The notes beneath the pieces were generated by a model. The model saw only the letters and a list, made by a program, of their open reading frames with translations, searched no databases and was not told where the DNA came from. Both the position numbers and the translations under genes were made by a program. Below, piece by piece: positions 7,835 through 16,087 of a stretch of 64,000 bases of DNA. How positions within the stretch are numbered: position 1 is the first letter of the stretch; each line of letters starts with the position of its first letter. This DNA comes from Desulfuromusa sp. (GTDB taxonomy: Bacteria; Desulfobacterota; Desulfuromonadia; Desulfuromonadales; Geopsychrobacteraceae): NCBI GenBank assembly GCA_021647765.1, contig JAKIUD010000003.1:1-64000 (forward strand), in the 5' to 3' direction.

Positions 7835-8568
7835 GACAAGAAGCTAGAGATCGGTTGATTTTTGCTTTAGATGTTGCTGGTTTTTCTGCAGCAGAAGAAT
7901 GGGTTGAAAAACTGCATAAAAATGTGGGTCTATTCAAGGTTGGTAAACAGCTGTTTACTCGTTGTGGCCCTGAGGTTGTCAGGATGGTTCAGGATCATGG
8001 CGGGGAGGTTTTTCTTGATCTCAAGTATCATGATATCCCGAATACGGTTGCTAAAGCGGCAATTGAGGCCTGTAAACTTGGCGTAAAAATTTTCAATGTG
8101 CATGCTCTGGGTGGGTCGGAGATGATGCGCAAAACGGTAGAAGAAGTTGACAATTATTGCACTTCGGCAGGTGTCAATCGACCGATGATGCTGGCTGTGA
8201 CGATACTCACTTCATCGACAGAAGAAACCCTGCATGAAGTTGGAATTGATCACACGGTTGCCGAAATGGTTCCCCGTTTGGCAAAACTGGCTAAGGATTC
8301 CGGATTTGACGGTGTGGTTGCTTCACCAAAGGAAGTGGCTCTAGTCCGGGAGGTGTGTGGTGCTGATTTTGCGATTGTGACCCCCGGTGTCCGCCCGACT
8401 TTTGCCGCTCTGGATGATCAGAAGCGGGTCACAACTCCAACCGATGCCATTGCTGCTGGAGCTACTGCTCTGGTGGTCGGACGCCCGATCTCCGCTGCAA
8501 GTGATCCTCTGGAAGCCGCCGGAAAAATTCTGCTTGAAATTGAGGATGCACTGGGAATTAATGACTGA
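7831..8568 (+). CDS. pyrF: Orotidine 5'-phosphate decarboxylase
   Basis: PyrF decarboxylates OMP to UMP, the last step of pyrimidine synthesis. The 245-residue TIM barrel shows the catalytic tetrad region DLKYHD (D63, K65, D68) and the phosphate-binding end VVGRPIS. The start ATG overlaps the previous stop (ATGA) and the stop overlaps the next gene by 8 nt, so it is the middle gene of a tight three-gene unit. No regulatory leader is visible. Confidence 0.96.
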   Translation: MRQEARDRLIFALDVAGFSAAEEWVEKLHKNVGLFKVGKQLFTRCGPEVVRMVQDHGGEVFLDLKYHDIPNTVAKAAIEACKLGVKIFNVHALGGSEMMRKTVEEVDNYCTSAGVNRPMMLAVTILTSSTEETLHEVGIDHTVAEMVPRLAKLAKDSGFDGVVASPKEVALVREVCGADFAIVTPGVRPTFAALDDQKRVTTPTDAIAAGATALVVGRPISAASDPLEAAGKILLEIEDALGIND

Positions 8569-9304
8569 CTACCTTTATGGGATCAACCCGATCTGTGAGG
8601 CTCTTCAAGGGGATGGTCGCAAGCCGCTGGAATTGCTTATTATCAGTGGTGAGCGGAATGACCGTTTGGATGATCTGGTTGTTCGAGCCAAACGACTGAG
8701 GCTGAAAGTCAATTTTCTGGAACGCCGGGAACTTGATCGATTAGCAGGCCATTCTCATCATCAGGGAATCCTGCTTTCATTAACCCCTTTTCGCTACGTT
8801 GATTTTAACGATCTTCTGCAAGACTGGCGTGACAGCGGGCAAATGGCATTCTTTCTTCTTCTCGATGGCATTACTGATCCGCACAATTATGGCGCAATCC
8901 TTCGTAGTGCTGAAGTTGCTGGTTGCTGGGGGGTCATTGTCGCCAAAGATCGCTCTTGCCCGGTCACTTCGGTGGTTGAAAAAACTGCCGCAGGGGCTCT
9001 GTCCCATTTAGCGTTGTGCCAGGTCACTAATCTCTCGCGGACTATTGATGAACTGAAGAGAGAGGGGATCTGGTGCTATGGGTTGGCAGGTGATGAGGAT
9101 GCTCTGGATCTTTTTTCAACTGATCTAAAGGGGAATTTGGCGTTGGTTGTTGGTCGTGAAGGGAAAGGATTGCGACCGAATATTCGCAAGCACTGTGATG
9201 CTTTACTGGCAATTCCCATGGTGGGAAAGATTAATTCACTGAATGCTTCGGTTGCAACTGGAATTGCTCTGTTTGAGGTGGTTCGGCAGAATAGACACCA
9301 GTAA
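8561..9304 (+). CDS. rlmB: 23S rRNA (guanosine-2'-O-)-methyltransferase RlmB-like
   Basis: This is a SPOUT-class (SpoU/TrmH) RNA 2'-O-ribose methyltransferase, in E. coli acting on G2251 of 23S rRNA. The 247-residue protein has an N-terminal L30e-like substrate-binding domain (to about 80) and a knotted SAM domain. The three SPOUT motifs are DPHNYGAILRSAEVAG, ALVVGREGKGLR and INSLNASVATGIALFE. The ATG at 8561 was chosen over an upstream in-frame start because it gives the family length and sits inside the end of pyrF, an 8-nt overlap that implies coupling. A tRNA target instead of rRNA cannot be ruled out. Confidence 0.92.
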   Translation: MTDYLYGINPICEALQGDGRKPLELLIISGERNDRLDDLVVRAKRLRLKVNFLERRELDRLAGHSHHQGILLSLTPFRYVDFNDLLQDWRDSGQMAFFLLLDGITDPHNYGAILRSAEVAGCWGVIVAKDRSCPVTSVVEKTAAGALSHLALCQVTNLSRTIDELKREGIWCYGLAGDEDALDLFSTDLKGNLALVVGREGKGLRPNIRKHCDALLAIPMVGKINSLNASVATGIALFEVVRQNRHQ

Positions 9305-9343
9305 TGCAGTGTTTCTGCACAAATGAAAAGAGATTGAATATAT

Positions 9344-10624
9344 ATGAACTTACTCAAAATTATTCTTGAACAGGAAGTATATCCGGCTCTTGGCTGTACT
9401 GAACCAACTGCTGTCGCTTATGCGGCCAGTATTGCAGCCAAGGAGCTTTCCGACCCCTTGGAACAAATGACTATCAGTGTTGACCCCGGTGTTTACAAAA
9501 ATGGGCTGGCTGTTACCGTACCGAATACCAACGGTGAAAGGGGCAATTTGATTGCGGGAGTCTTGGGGGCTTTGATTTGCCGTCCAGAACTTAAAATGAA
9601 AATTCTGGATGGGGGTTCCCCGGAATTGATCGGTCGAGCAAAAGAATTAATCCACAGTAAAAAGGCGACCATCACCTGTGATACTACGTGGCACGGTCTG
9701 CATATTGAGGTTGAGGCTTCAGATGGCGCTTCCACAGTTAAAGCCACTTTAGTCGATAATCATACCAACCTGGTTCTACTCGAAAAAGATGGCGAGATTC
9801 TTTTCAGTGTTGATCCGCTTGATGAAGGGCTACAGAAGTTAGACTACAAGAGTGTTCTCAAAGATATGCAGATTGCTGATCTGGTTGATTTAGTTGAACT
9901 GCTGGATGACGAGGATTATGCTTATCTCTTAGAGGGTGTCGGTTATAATCGGGCAATTTCGACCGAGGGGTTGGAGATAAAAAAAGTTGGTTACTATCTT
10001 GCCGATCTCAAAGAAAAAGGTTATCTCCAGGATGATGTTTTTTCATCGACCAAAATTTTAACTGCGGCAGCAGCGGATGGTCGGATGGACGGTCTCAACC
10101 TGCCGGTCATGTCGAGTGGCGGGAGCGGGAATCAGGGAATCGTTGCGATCCTTGTCCCCTACAATGTTGGTCTCTGGTTTAAGATTGATGAGCGTACGAT
10201 TATTAAAAGTATCGCACTGTCACACTTAGTTAATAGTTATATCAAGTGCTTCACCGGTAGCTTGTCACCGATCTGTGGTTGTTCGATAGCCGCAGGAGTT
10301 GGTGCTGCAGTTGCCATCGTCTATCAGCAGGCGGGTAAAAATATCGATCAGATCACCTTGGCAGTGAATAATCTGATCAGTGATCTGGGCGGTATGCTCT
10401 GTGATGGTGCCAAGGGGGGCTGCGCCTTGAAGGTCGTTAGTTCAACAGATTCGGCAATTCGTTCTGCCTACATGGCTTTGAATAACCATGGGATCACTTC
10501 CGTTGAAGGTTTTATCGGTCGGAGCGCTGAAGAAACAATTCAGAATCTGAGTCGTATCAGCACGGATGCTATGGCTGGAGTTGACGATATGATGATCCAG
10601 ATTATGTTGGAAAAAAACAGTTAG
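9344..10624 (+). CDS. UPF0597 / L-cysteine desulfidase-like protein
   Basis: This 426-residue protein belongs to the serine dehydratase alpha-like family (UPF0597, YhaM/CyuA). Its E. coli member degrades L-cysteine to pyruvate, ammonia and sulfide with an Fe-S cluster. Likely ligand or active-site cysteines are C18 (GCTEP), C311 and C313 (PICGCS), C353 and C360 (MLCDGAKGGC). The ribosome binding site is weak (AAGAG). It stands 39 bp after rlmB and just before the tRNA promoter. Substrate is inferred from the family; serine is the alternative. Confidence 0.82.
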   Translation: MNLLKIILEQEVYPALGCTEPTAVAYAASIAAKELSDPLEQMTISVDPGVYKNGLAVTVPNTNGERGNLIAGVLGALICRPELKMKILDGGSPELIGRAKELIHSKKATITCDTTWHGLHIEVEASDGASTVKATLVDNHTNLVLLEKDGEILFSVDPLDEGLQKLDYKSVLKDMQIADLVDLVELLDDEDYAYLLEGVGYNRAISTEGLEIKKVGYYLADLKEKGYLQDDVFSSTKILTAAAADGRMDGLNLPVMSSGGSGNQGIVAILVPYNVGLWFKIDERTIIKSIALSHLVNSYIKCFTGSLSPICGCSIAAGVGAAVAIVYQQAGKNIDQITLAVNNLISDLGGMLCDGAKGGCALKVVSSTDSAIRSAYMALNNHGITSVEGFIGRSAEETIQNLSRISTDAMAGVDDMMIQIMLEKNS

Positions 10625-10633
10625 TTTTTTTTC

Positions 10634-10662
10634 TTGCATTCCGGTTTTTCTTGGGTTATAAA
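10634..10662 (+). promoter_or_regulatory. Sigma-70 promoter of the tRNA-tuf operon
   Basis: TTGCAT (10634-10639), a 17-bp spacer and TATAAA (10657-10662) stand 12 bp ahead of the first tRNA. The spacing and the position just before a stable RNA gene fit a strong vegetative promoter. Confidence 0.75.
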
Positions 10663-10673
10663 TCCCGTCTTGT

Positions 10674-10749
10674 GCTGGCGTAGCTCAATTGGCAGAGCAC
10701 CTCACTTGTAATGAGGATGTTGGGGGTTCAATTCCTCTCGCCAGCTCCA
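10674..10749 (+). tRNA. tRNA-Thr (anticodon TGT)
   Basis: A 76-nt cloverleaf has the acceptor stem GCTGGCG/CGCCAGC, anticodon loop CTTGTAA, T-loop GTTCAATTC and an encoded CCA end. It is first in the Thr-Tyr-Gly-Thr-tuf order also found in E. coli (thrU-tyrU-glyT-thrT-tufB). Confidence 0.97.
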
Positions 10750-10803
10750 GCAGTTTTGATCGGGCTTGCCCGTTAAAATATAAATAGAATAACCGGATCC
10801 CCT

Positions 10804-10888
10804 GGAGGGGTTCCCGAGTGGCCAAAGGGATCAGACTGTAAATCTGACGGCGTAGCCTTCGGAGGTTCGAATCCTCCCCCCTCCACCA
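10804..10888 (+). tRNA. tRNA-Tyr (anticodon GTA)
   Basis: An 85-nt class II tRNA has the acceptor stem GGAGGGG/CCCCTCC, anticodon GTA in the loop CTGTAAA, a long variable arm around GGCGTAGCCTTC and an encoded CCA. Confidence 0.97.
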
Positions 10889-11008
10889 TTTGAATGACTT
10901 GCCGGATAAAACCCGGCTGCTGTGCGCCAGGAGGCTGATAGGCCGATGGAACTGGGGCAGGGTCGTGTGGAGTCCTTTGCCACACATTTGATACGCGCTA
11001 GAGCTTGG

Positions 11009-11085
11009 GCGGGAGTAGCTCAGCTGGCTAGAGCATCAGCCTTCCAAGCTGAGGGTCGCGGGTTCGAATCCCGTTTCCCGCTCCA
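11009..11085 (+). tRNA. tRNA-Gly (anticodon TCC)
   Basis: A 77-nt cloverleaf has the acceptor stem GCGGGAG/TTCCCGC (one G-T wobble), anticodon loop CTTCCAA and an encoded CCA. The preceding 120-nt spacer after tRNA-Tyr holds nothing recognisable. Confidence 0.97.
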
Positions 11086-11116
11086 TTTAGCTCTGTGCGA
11101 AAAAAAAGGACGTCAA

Positions 11117-11192
<76 letters not shown>

Positions 11193-11307
11193 TCTTTTTT
11201 AGGATGTTTTGATTTGCCTTAAAATTAGTATAGATTCTGTCGTTTAAATTTTGGTTGTTTCACACAAAAAACAGTAGACGAAAAAGACAACAAAGGGAGG
11301 TTTTACT

Positions 11308-12501
11308 ATGTCCAAGGAAAAGTATGAAAGGACAAAGCCGCACGTCAACATTGGAACCATCGGTCACGTTGACCACGGCAAGACCACACTGACCGCAGCT
11401 ATCACCAAAGTATTGGCAGAGCAGGCAGGCAGTGGCGAGGTCAAAGCATTTGATCAGATCGACAACGCTCCCGAAGAGCGCGAGCGTGGTATCACCATAG
11501 CCACCGCCCACGTCGAGTATGAAACTGAAAACCGTCACTACGCCCACGTTGACTGCCCCGGTCACGCCGACTATGTCAAGAATATGATTACCGGAGCCGC
11601 CCAGATGGATGGAGCAATCTTGGTTGTTTCCGCAGCTGACGGTCCCATGCCTCAGACCCGCGAGCATATCCTCCTCGCCCGTCAGGTTGGTGTTCCCGCC
11701 ATGGTCGTGTTTTTGAATAAAGCTGACCTGGTCGATGACGAAGAACTCCTCGAACTCGTCGATATGGAAATCAGAGAGCTACTCTCCAGTTATGACTTTC
11801 CTGGAGATGATATTCCTGTCATTGCTGGATCCGCCCTCGCCGCCCTTGAAGGTCGCGATGACGAAATTGGCAAAGACAAAGTCCTTGAGCTCATGGACGC
11901 CGTCGATAGCTATATCCCAGAGCCTGAGCGTGCCATCGACAGACCTTTTCTGATGCCAGTTGAAGACGTCTTCTCCATCTCCGGCCGTGGCACCGTTGCC
12001 ACCGGACGTGTCGAGCGAGGCATCATCAAAGTTCAAGAAGAAGTTGAAATCGTTGGCATGAGAGAAACCCAGAAGACTGTCGTTACCGGAGTCGAAATGT
12101 TCCGCAAGCTGCTCGATCAAGGGCAAGCTGGCGATAACTGTGGTATCCTTCTCCGTGGACTCAAGCGCGATCAGATTGAACGTGGGCAAGTGCTGGCGAA
12201 ACCCGGCAGCATCACCCCCCACACTAAATTCAAAGCTGAGGCCTATATCCTCACCAAAGAAGAAGGCGGTCGTCATACCCCCTTCTTCAAAGGGTATCGT
12301 CCCCAGTTCTACTTCCGAACCACTGATGTGACTGGAATTGTAGAGCTGCCCGAAGGTGTCGAGATGGTCATGCCTGGTGATAATATTGCCATGACAGCAG
12401 AACTGATCACCCCGATCGCCATGGATAAAGAATTACGCTTTGCAATACGCGAGGGTGGCCGCACCGTCGGCGCCGGCGTGGTGAGTGAAGTTATCGAGTA
12501 A
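11308..12501 (+). CDS. tuf: Elongation factor Tu, first copy
   Basis: EF-Tu brings aminoacyl-tRNA to the ribosome as a GTP complex. The 397-residue protein has the P-loop GHVDHGKT (19-26), DCPGH and NKAD in domain 1, followed by the two beta-barrel domains. A GGGAGG site precedes the ATG. By eye it differs from the second copy (27589-28782) at only four bases, one of which changes residue 141 (Leu here, Met there). Pyrimidine-ending codons are mostly C, unlike the T-rich use in neighbouring ribosomal genes, which may reflect very high expression or foreign origin. It is the last gene of the tRNA-tuf unit. Confidence 0.98.
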   Translation: MSKEKYERTKPHVNIGTIGHVDHGKTTLTAAITKVLAEQAGSGEVKAFDQIDNAPEERERGITIATAHVEYETENRHYAHVDCPGHADYVKNMITGAAQMDGAILVVSAADGPMPQTREHILLARQVGVPAMVVFLNKADLVDDEELLELVDMEIRELLSSYDFPGDDIPVIAGSALAALEGRDDEIGKDKVLELMDAVDSYIPEPERAIDRPFLMPVEDVFSISGRGTVATGRVERGIIKVQEEVEIVGMRETQKTVVTGVEMFRKLLDQGQAGDNCGILLRGLKRDQIERGQVLAKPGSITPHTKFKAEAYILTKEEGGRHTPFFKGYRPQFYFRTTDVTGIVELPEGVEMVMPGDNIAMTAELITPIAMDKELRFAIREGGRTVGAGVVSEVIE

Positions 12502-12569
12502 TACGAAAAATAATTAGTGAATCACTCTTTTCCGCCTGATCGTGGAAGAGAATTATTGAGGTAAGCACT

Positions 12570-12719
12570 ATGCGTGACATTGTCACCCTTGCTTGTGTTG
12601 AGTGTAAACAACGAAATTACACAACAACGAAAAACAAGCGAAACACTCCAGATAAGCTGGAGTTTAACAAGTATTGTCGCTTCTGCCGGAAGCATACCCC
12701 CCACAAAGAAACAAAATAG
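12570..12719 (+). CDS. rpmG: 50S ribosomal protein L33
   Basis: This 49-residue L33 keeps the zinc-binding cysteine pairs C9/C12 and C36/C39, the form that needs zinc. It joins the large subunit near the E site. The start is an ATG behind GAGG, and the gene lies between tuf and tRNA-Trp, the common rpmG-secE-nusG order. Confidence 0.95.
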   Translation: MRDIVTLACVECKQRNYTTTKNKRNTPDKLEFNKYCRFCRKHTPHKETK

Positions 12720-12750
12720 CGGGAAATGGCGGCGGTCAGGATAGAATTGT

Positions 12751-12827
12751 AGGCCAGTAGCTCTAACGGCTAGAGCACCGGACTCCAAATCCGGGTGTTG
12801 GGGGTTCGAATCCCTCCTGGCCTGCCA
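12751..12827 (+). tRNA. tRNA-Trp (anticodon CCA)
   Basis: A 77-nt cloverleaf has the acceptor stem AGGCCAG/CTGGCCT, anticodon loop CTCCAAA and an encoded CCA. It lies between rpmG and secE. Confidence 0.97.
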
Positions 12828-12866
12828 GAATTGCGAATAGTACTTTATAGCGAGGCCAATAGATCA

Positions 12867-13052
12867 ATGTTTGGAAAATTAAACGAGTTTTTTACTAACG
12901 TCAAAGCAGAGTTAAAGAAGGTTACTTGGCCAACAAGGAAAGATACCTATGCTTCAACGATGGTTGTTATTGTGTTGGTAATAATCAGTGCGATTTTTCT
13001 TGGTGGTGTTGATGTGATTCTTTCGCGCCTTATCCGTCTGATCCTCGGTTGA
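12867..13052 (+). CDS. secE: Preprotein translocase subunit SecE
   Basis: SecE is the clamp subunit of the SecYEG translocon in the inner membrane. This is the short, 61-residue single-span form. An amphipathic N-terminal helix contains the family signature around ELKKVTWPTRKD, and one membrane segment lies at about residues 32-58. An open frame runs back into the tRNA, but the ATG at 12867 gives the usual start. nusG follows after 19 bp. SecY, its partner, is encoded at 37837. Confidence 0.95.
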   Translation: MFGKLNEFFTNVKAELKKVTWPTRKDTYASTMVVIVLVIISAIFLGGVDVILSRLIRLILG

Positions 13053-13071
13053 GGAGAAAAAGGACTTTACC

Positions 13072-13605
13072 ATGGCAATGAAATGGTACGGCGTGCATAC
13101 CTATTCAGGGTATGAAAATAAGGTCAAGCTCAATCTTGAGGAGCGAATTCGCTCCATGGCGGTTGAAGATCTGTTTGAGGAAATTCTGATTCCTTCAGAA
13201 ACCGTGGTCGAAATGCGTAAGGGGGAGCGTAAGACCTCAACCCGCAAATTTTTCCCCGGTTATATTCTCGTGCGGATGGAGCTTAATGATGAGACTTGGC
13301 ATGTGGTGACCGGTACAGCAAAAGTGACCGGTTTTGTAGGGGGGGCGCAGAATCCTCCACCAATTTCTGATGCGGAGATTGCTAAGATTACTAACCGCAT
13401 GGAAGAGGGTGTTGAGAAGCCAAAACCGAAAGTTGAATTTGAAATTGGTGAAACTGTCCGTGTCGTTGATGGTCCGTTCCTTAATTTTACTGGAATGGTG
13501 GAGGACGTCCGTCCTGATCGAGGCACATTAAAAGTGATGGTCAGTATCTTTGGTCGGGTTACCCCCGTAGAATTAGAGTTTATTCAGGTTGAAAAGACCA
13601 GCTAA
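13072..13605 (+). CDS. nusG: Transcription termination/antitermination factor NusG
   Basis: NusG binds RNA polymerase through its N-terminal domain and links it to Rho or to ribosomal protein S10 through its KOW domain. The 177-residue protein shows the NGN domain (about 1-115, KWYGVHTYSGYENKVK) and a C-terminal KOW motif (about 120-175, GETVRVVDGPFLNFTG). Two ATGs near the start (13072 and 13078) both fit. It sits between secE and rplK as in most bacteria. Confidence 0.97.
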   Translation: MAMKWYGVHTYSGYENKVKLNLEERIRSMAVEDLFEEILIPSETVVEMRKGERKTSTRKFFPGYILVRMELNDETWHVVTGTAKVTGFVGGAQNPPPISDAEIAKITNRMEEGVEKPKPKVEFEIGETVRVVDGPFLNFTGMVEDVRPDRGTLKVMVSIFGRVTPVELEFIQVEKTS

Positions 13606-13642
13606 GCTGGGATGAACGTTTCGTTCGTTTAAGGAGTCAGTC

Positions 13643-14065
13643 ATGGCCAAGAAAATTATTGGACAGATTAAATTGCAGATCCCTGCAGGTAAGGCGAATC
13701 CATCGCCGCCTGTTGGCCCCGCACTTGGACAGCATGGGGTCAACATTATGGAGTTCTGTAAAAATTTCAACGCAAAAACTCAAGATCAGGATGGTTTGAT
13801 TATTCCTGTTGTGATCACTGTTTTTGCTGATCGTTCCTTCTCTTATATCACCAAGACGCCGCCGGCTGCTGTTTTACTGCTACGCGCAGCAAAATTAAAA
13901 AAGGGTTCCGGGGTTCCAAATAAGGAGAAGGTCGGCAAGGTCACCAAGGATCAGGTTCTTGAAATAGCTCGCCTGAAAATGCCTGACCTCAATGCTTTCT
14001 CAGAAGAGGCTGCAATGCGAATTATTGAAGGTACTGCACGCAGCATGGGAATTGAAGTCGCCTGA
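13643..14065 (+). CDS. rplK: 50S ribosomal protein L11
   Basis: L11 binds the GTPase-associated region of 23S rRNA with L10 and L7/L12. The 140-residue protein has the N-terminal proline-rich segment (PPVGPALGQHGVNIMEFCK) that meets thiostrepton and EF-G, and the C-terminal RNA-binding domain. AAGGAG precedes the ATG. It is followed by rplA 24 bp on, where L1 would normally feed back on this pair's mRNA; I could not place that site. Confidence 0.97.
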   Translation: MAKKIIGQIKLQIPAGKANPSPPVGPALGQHGVNIMEFCKNFNAKTQDQDGLIIPVVITVFADRSFSYITKTPPAAVLLLRAAKLKKGSGVPNKEKVGKVTKDQVLEIARLKMPDLNAFSEEAAMRIIEGTARSMGIEVA

Positions 14066-14089
14066 GACGGCGCGTAGTGGAGATAGAAG

Positions 14090-14791
14090 ATGGCAACAGG
14101 TAAAAACATCAAAAATGCAAAAGGGCTGATTGACCGTTCCCAGCTCTATGGGATCGACGAAGCTCTTGAATTGCTTAAGAAGGGTTCTTTTGCAAAGTTC
14201 GATGAAACAGTTGACGTGAGTGTTCGCTTGGGTGTTGATCCCCGCAAGGCGGATCAGATGATTCGCGGCGCGCTTGTTCTGCCGAACGGTCTTGGTAAGT
14301 CTGTTCGGGTTCTGGTTTTTGCTAAGGGTGAAAAAGCGCAAGAAGCAGAGGCTGCTGGTGCTGATTATGTCGGTGCGGACGATCTGGCTGAAAAAATCAA
14401 GGGTGGCTGGTTCGATTTTGATACCGCAATTGCTTCACCAGATATGATGGGTGTTGTTGGTAAAATCGGTCGGGTTTTGGGGCCACGTGGTTTGATGCCT
14501 AACCCTAAGGTTGGTACGGTGACTATGGATCTGGCACGTGCTATTGAAGAGGCAAAATCAGGTAAGGTTGAGTACCGCGTAGAAAAAGCTGGTATTATCC
14601 ATGCTCCGGTTGGTAAGGTTTCTTTTGATGCACAGAAGCTCAAAGAAAATATTCTTGCACTGGTTGATGTTTTGCTAAAAGCAAAGCCATCAACGGCAAA
14701 GGGAACTTATCTGAAGAAGATTACGCTATCAAGCACAATGGGCGCTGGTATCAACCTTGATATTCCCCAATTGCAGGCTTTATTCAAGTAG
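14090..14791 (+). CDS. rplA: 50S ribosomal protein L1
   Basis: L1 forms the mobile stalk near the ribosomal E site and in many bacteria represses its own rplKA message. The 233-residue length is typical, and the signature around GRVLGPRGLMPNPKVGTV is present. It follows rplK closely, and the L10 leader separates it from rplJ. Confidence 0.97.
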   Translation: MATGKNIKNAKGLIDRSQLYGIDEALELLKKGSFAKFDETVDVSVRLGVDPRKADQMIRGALVLPNGLGKSVRVLVFAKGEKAQEAEAAGADYVGADDLAEKIKGGWFDFDTAIASPDMMGVVGKIGRVLGPRGLMPNPKVGTVTMDLARAIEEAKSGKVEYRVEKAGIIHAPVGKVSFDAQKLKENILALVDVLLKAKPSTAKGTYLKKITLSSTMGAGINLDIPQLQALFK

Positions 14792-14804
14792 GTGACTGCT
14801 TGAT

Positions 14805-14912
14805 TTACAGGCTTAAAGTCAAAGACAGCAGGTATGCAAAGCATTTAATGGTTGAACCACCTGCCGAGGCTGTCGGGTACTGTGACGACAAGGTCGTCTC
14901 TTCCCTTCAACT
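14805..14912 (+). ncRNA. Ribosomal protein L10 leader (rplJ mRNA)
   Basis: The 174-nt gap before rplJ contains the conserved pieces of the L10-binding leader. GCTTAAAGTCAAAGACAGCA is followed by a stem made of CAGCAGGT (14827-14834) and ACCTGCCG (14868-14875), then GAGGCTGTC and the GACGACAAGGTCGTC hairpin. In known cases L10-L7/L12 binds here to stop translation of rplJL. The exact ends are approximate. A further short hairpin, GGGATT/AATCCC, lies at 14923-14938 just before the ribosome binding site. Confidence 0.8.
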
Positions 14913-14965
14913 TGACTTGGGCGGGATTTTATAATCCCAAGATCTTAATGAAAGGAGGAGAGTAG

Positions 14966-15484
14966 ATGGATAGGACAACGAAAGAACAAGTCGTTCAGGA
15001 TTTGACACGGCGCTTGGCGGAGACTCAAGCGGCTTTTCTGGCAGATTATCGTGGGATTGATGTTGAGCAAGCCACCCGGTTGCGGCGTGAGTTAACTCAG
15101 GCAGGGGTAGAGTATCGGGTTGTTAAAAATAGCCTGTTGAAACTTGCAGCACAGGGAACGTTAGCTGAGGAACTCCAGCCTTACTGTGTTGGACCGACCG
15201 CAATTGCATTATCAGGAGATGATCCGGTTGCTCCGGCTAAAATTTTAAGTAAGTTTGCTAAAGAAATTGACGCTTTTGAGCTTAAAGCAGGAGTTCTCAG
15301 TGGCAAGTTATTATCAGTTTCTGAGATCAGTGCTTTAGCTGAGTTGCCGAGCCGTGAAGAATTGTTGGCTATGGCGTTGAGCACAATGAATGCTCCGATA
15401 ACCAATTTTGTTGGAACAATGGCCGCAATTCCACGTTCCCTGGTTCAGGTATTGAATGCTATCAGTGAGAATAAAGCCGCTTAA
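14966..15484 (+). CDS. rplJ: 50S ribosomal protein L10
   Basis: L10 anchors the L7/L12 dimers to the 50S stalk. The 172-residue protein has the conserved N-terminal RNA-binding domain (FLADYRGIDVEQATRLRREL) and a C-terminal helix that binds L7/L12. AAAGGAGGAG precedes the ATG. Its synthesis is probably repressed through the leader just upstream. Confidence 0.97.
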   Translation: MDRTTKEQVVQDLTRRLAETQAAFLADYRGIDVEQATRLRRELTQAGVEYRVVKNSLLKLAAQGTLAEELQPYCVGPTAIALSGDDPVAPAKILSKFAKEIDAFELKAGVLSGKLLSVSEISALAELPSREELLAMALSTMNAPITNFVGTMAAIPRSLVQVLNAISENKAA

Positions 15485-15535
15485 TTTAACAAGACATAGT
15501 TGATAAAAGTTTAAAACATAAATTTGGAGGAAAAA

Positions 15536-15916
15536 ATGGCTACAGTTACTAAAGAGCAAGTTGTAGAATTTATTGAAAATATGACAGTTTTGGAAATGTC
15601 TGAGTTTGTGAAGGAACTCGAAGACAAGTTTGGTGTTTCTGCTGCTGCACCGGTTGCTGTTGCTGCAGCCCCTGCTGCAGGTGACGGTGCTGCTGCTGAG
15701 GAGCAAACTGAGTTTGACGTTATCTTGACCAGCTTTGGTGAGAAAAAGATCACCGTTATTAAGGCTGTCCGTGCAATTACCGGTCTTGGGCTGAAGGAAG
15801 CTAAAGAGTTGGTCGATGGCGCACCTGGCACCGTTAAGGAAGCAGCTTCCAAGGATGAAGCTGAAGATATCAAAAAGCAACTTGAGGAAGCTGGTGCCAG
15901 CGTGGAGCTGAAATAG
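15536..15916 (+). CDS. rplL: 50S ribosomal protein L7/L12
   Basis: This 126-residue stalk protein has an N-terminal dimer domain, an Ala/Pro-rich hinge (about 38-52) and the C-terminal factor-binding domain with GLGLKEAKELVDGAP. It recruits and activates translational GTPases. The ATG at 15536 behind GGAGG was taken rather than an in-frame TTG that overlaps that site. Hairpins lie between it and rpoB. Confidence 0.97.
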   Translation: MATVTKEQVVEFIENMTVLEMSEFVKELEDKFGVSAAAPVAVAAAPAAGDGAAAEEQTEFDVILTSFGEKKITVIKAVRAITGLGLKEAKELVDGAPGTVKEAASKDEAEDIKKQLEEAGASVELK

Positions 15917-15940
15917 CCCCTTTTTTTGCTAATTTGTTCT

Positions 15941-16024
15941 TAGCCAAGGTCACCTTGTGTGGCCTTGGCTATTGTCGTTGTCAGCCTCGGCATTTTGCCG
16001 GGGTGGACCTTCTAATCTGGTCCA
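15941..16024 (+). promoter_or_regulatory. Hairpin cluster between rplL and rpoB
   Basis: Three stem-loops lie in the 171-nt gap: TAGCCAAGG with CCTTGGCTA (15941-15971), CGGCATTTTGCCG (15988-16000) and TGGACC with GGTCCA (16004-16024). None has a following T run. In E. coli this gap holds a partial attenuator and an RNase III site; the same kind of use is likely here but is inference. Confidence 0.55.
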
Positions 16025-16087
16025 GAGTGGTGTCTGCACGGAGTCTTTTTTTTAAAGATCTGTGATCTTGACCCCAAAGGAGAAATC

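Noticed and set aside
11260..12276. Long antisense frames over both tuf genes
   Set aside because: They appear identically at both copies because the coding strand is C/G-biased; they lack starts with ribosome binding sites and are shadows.
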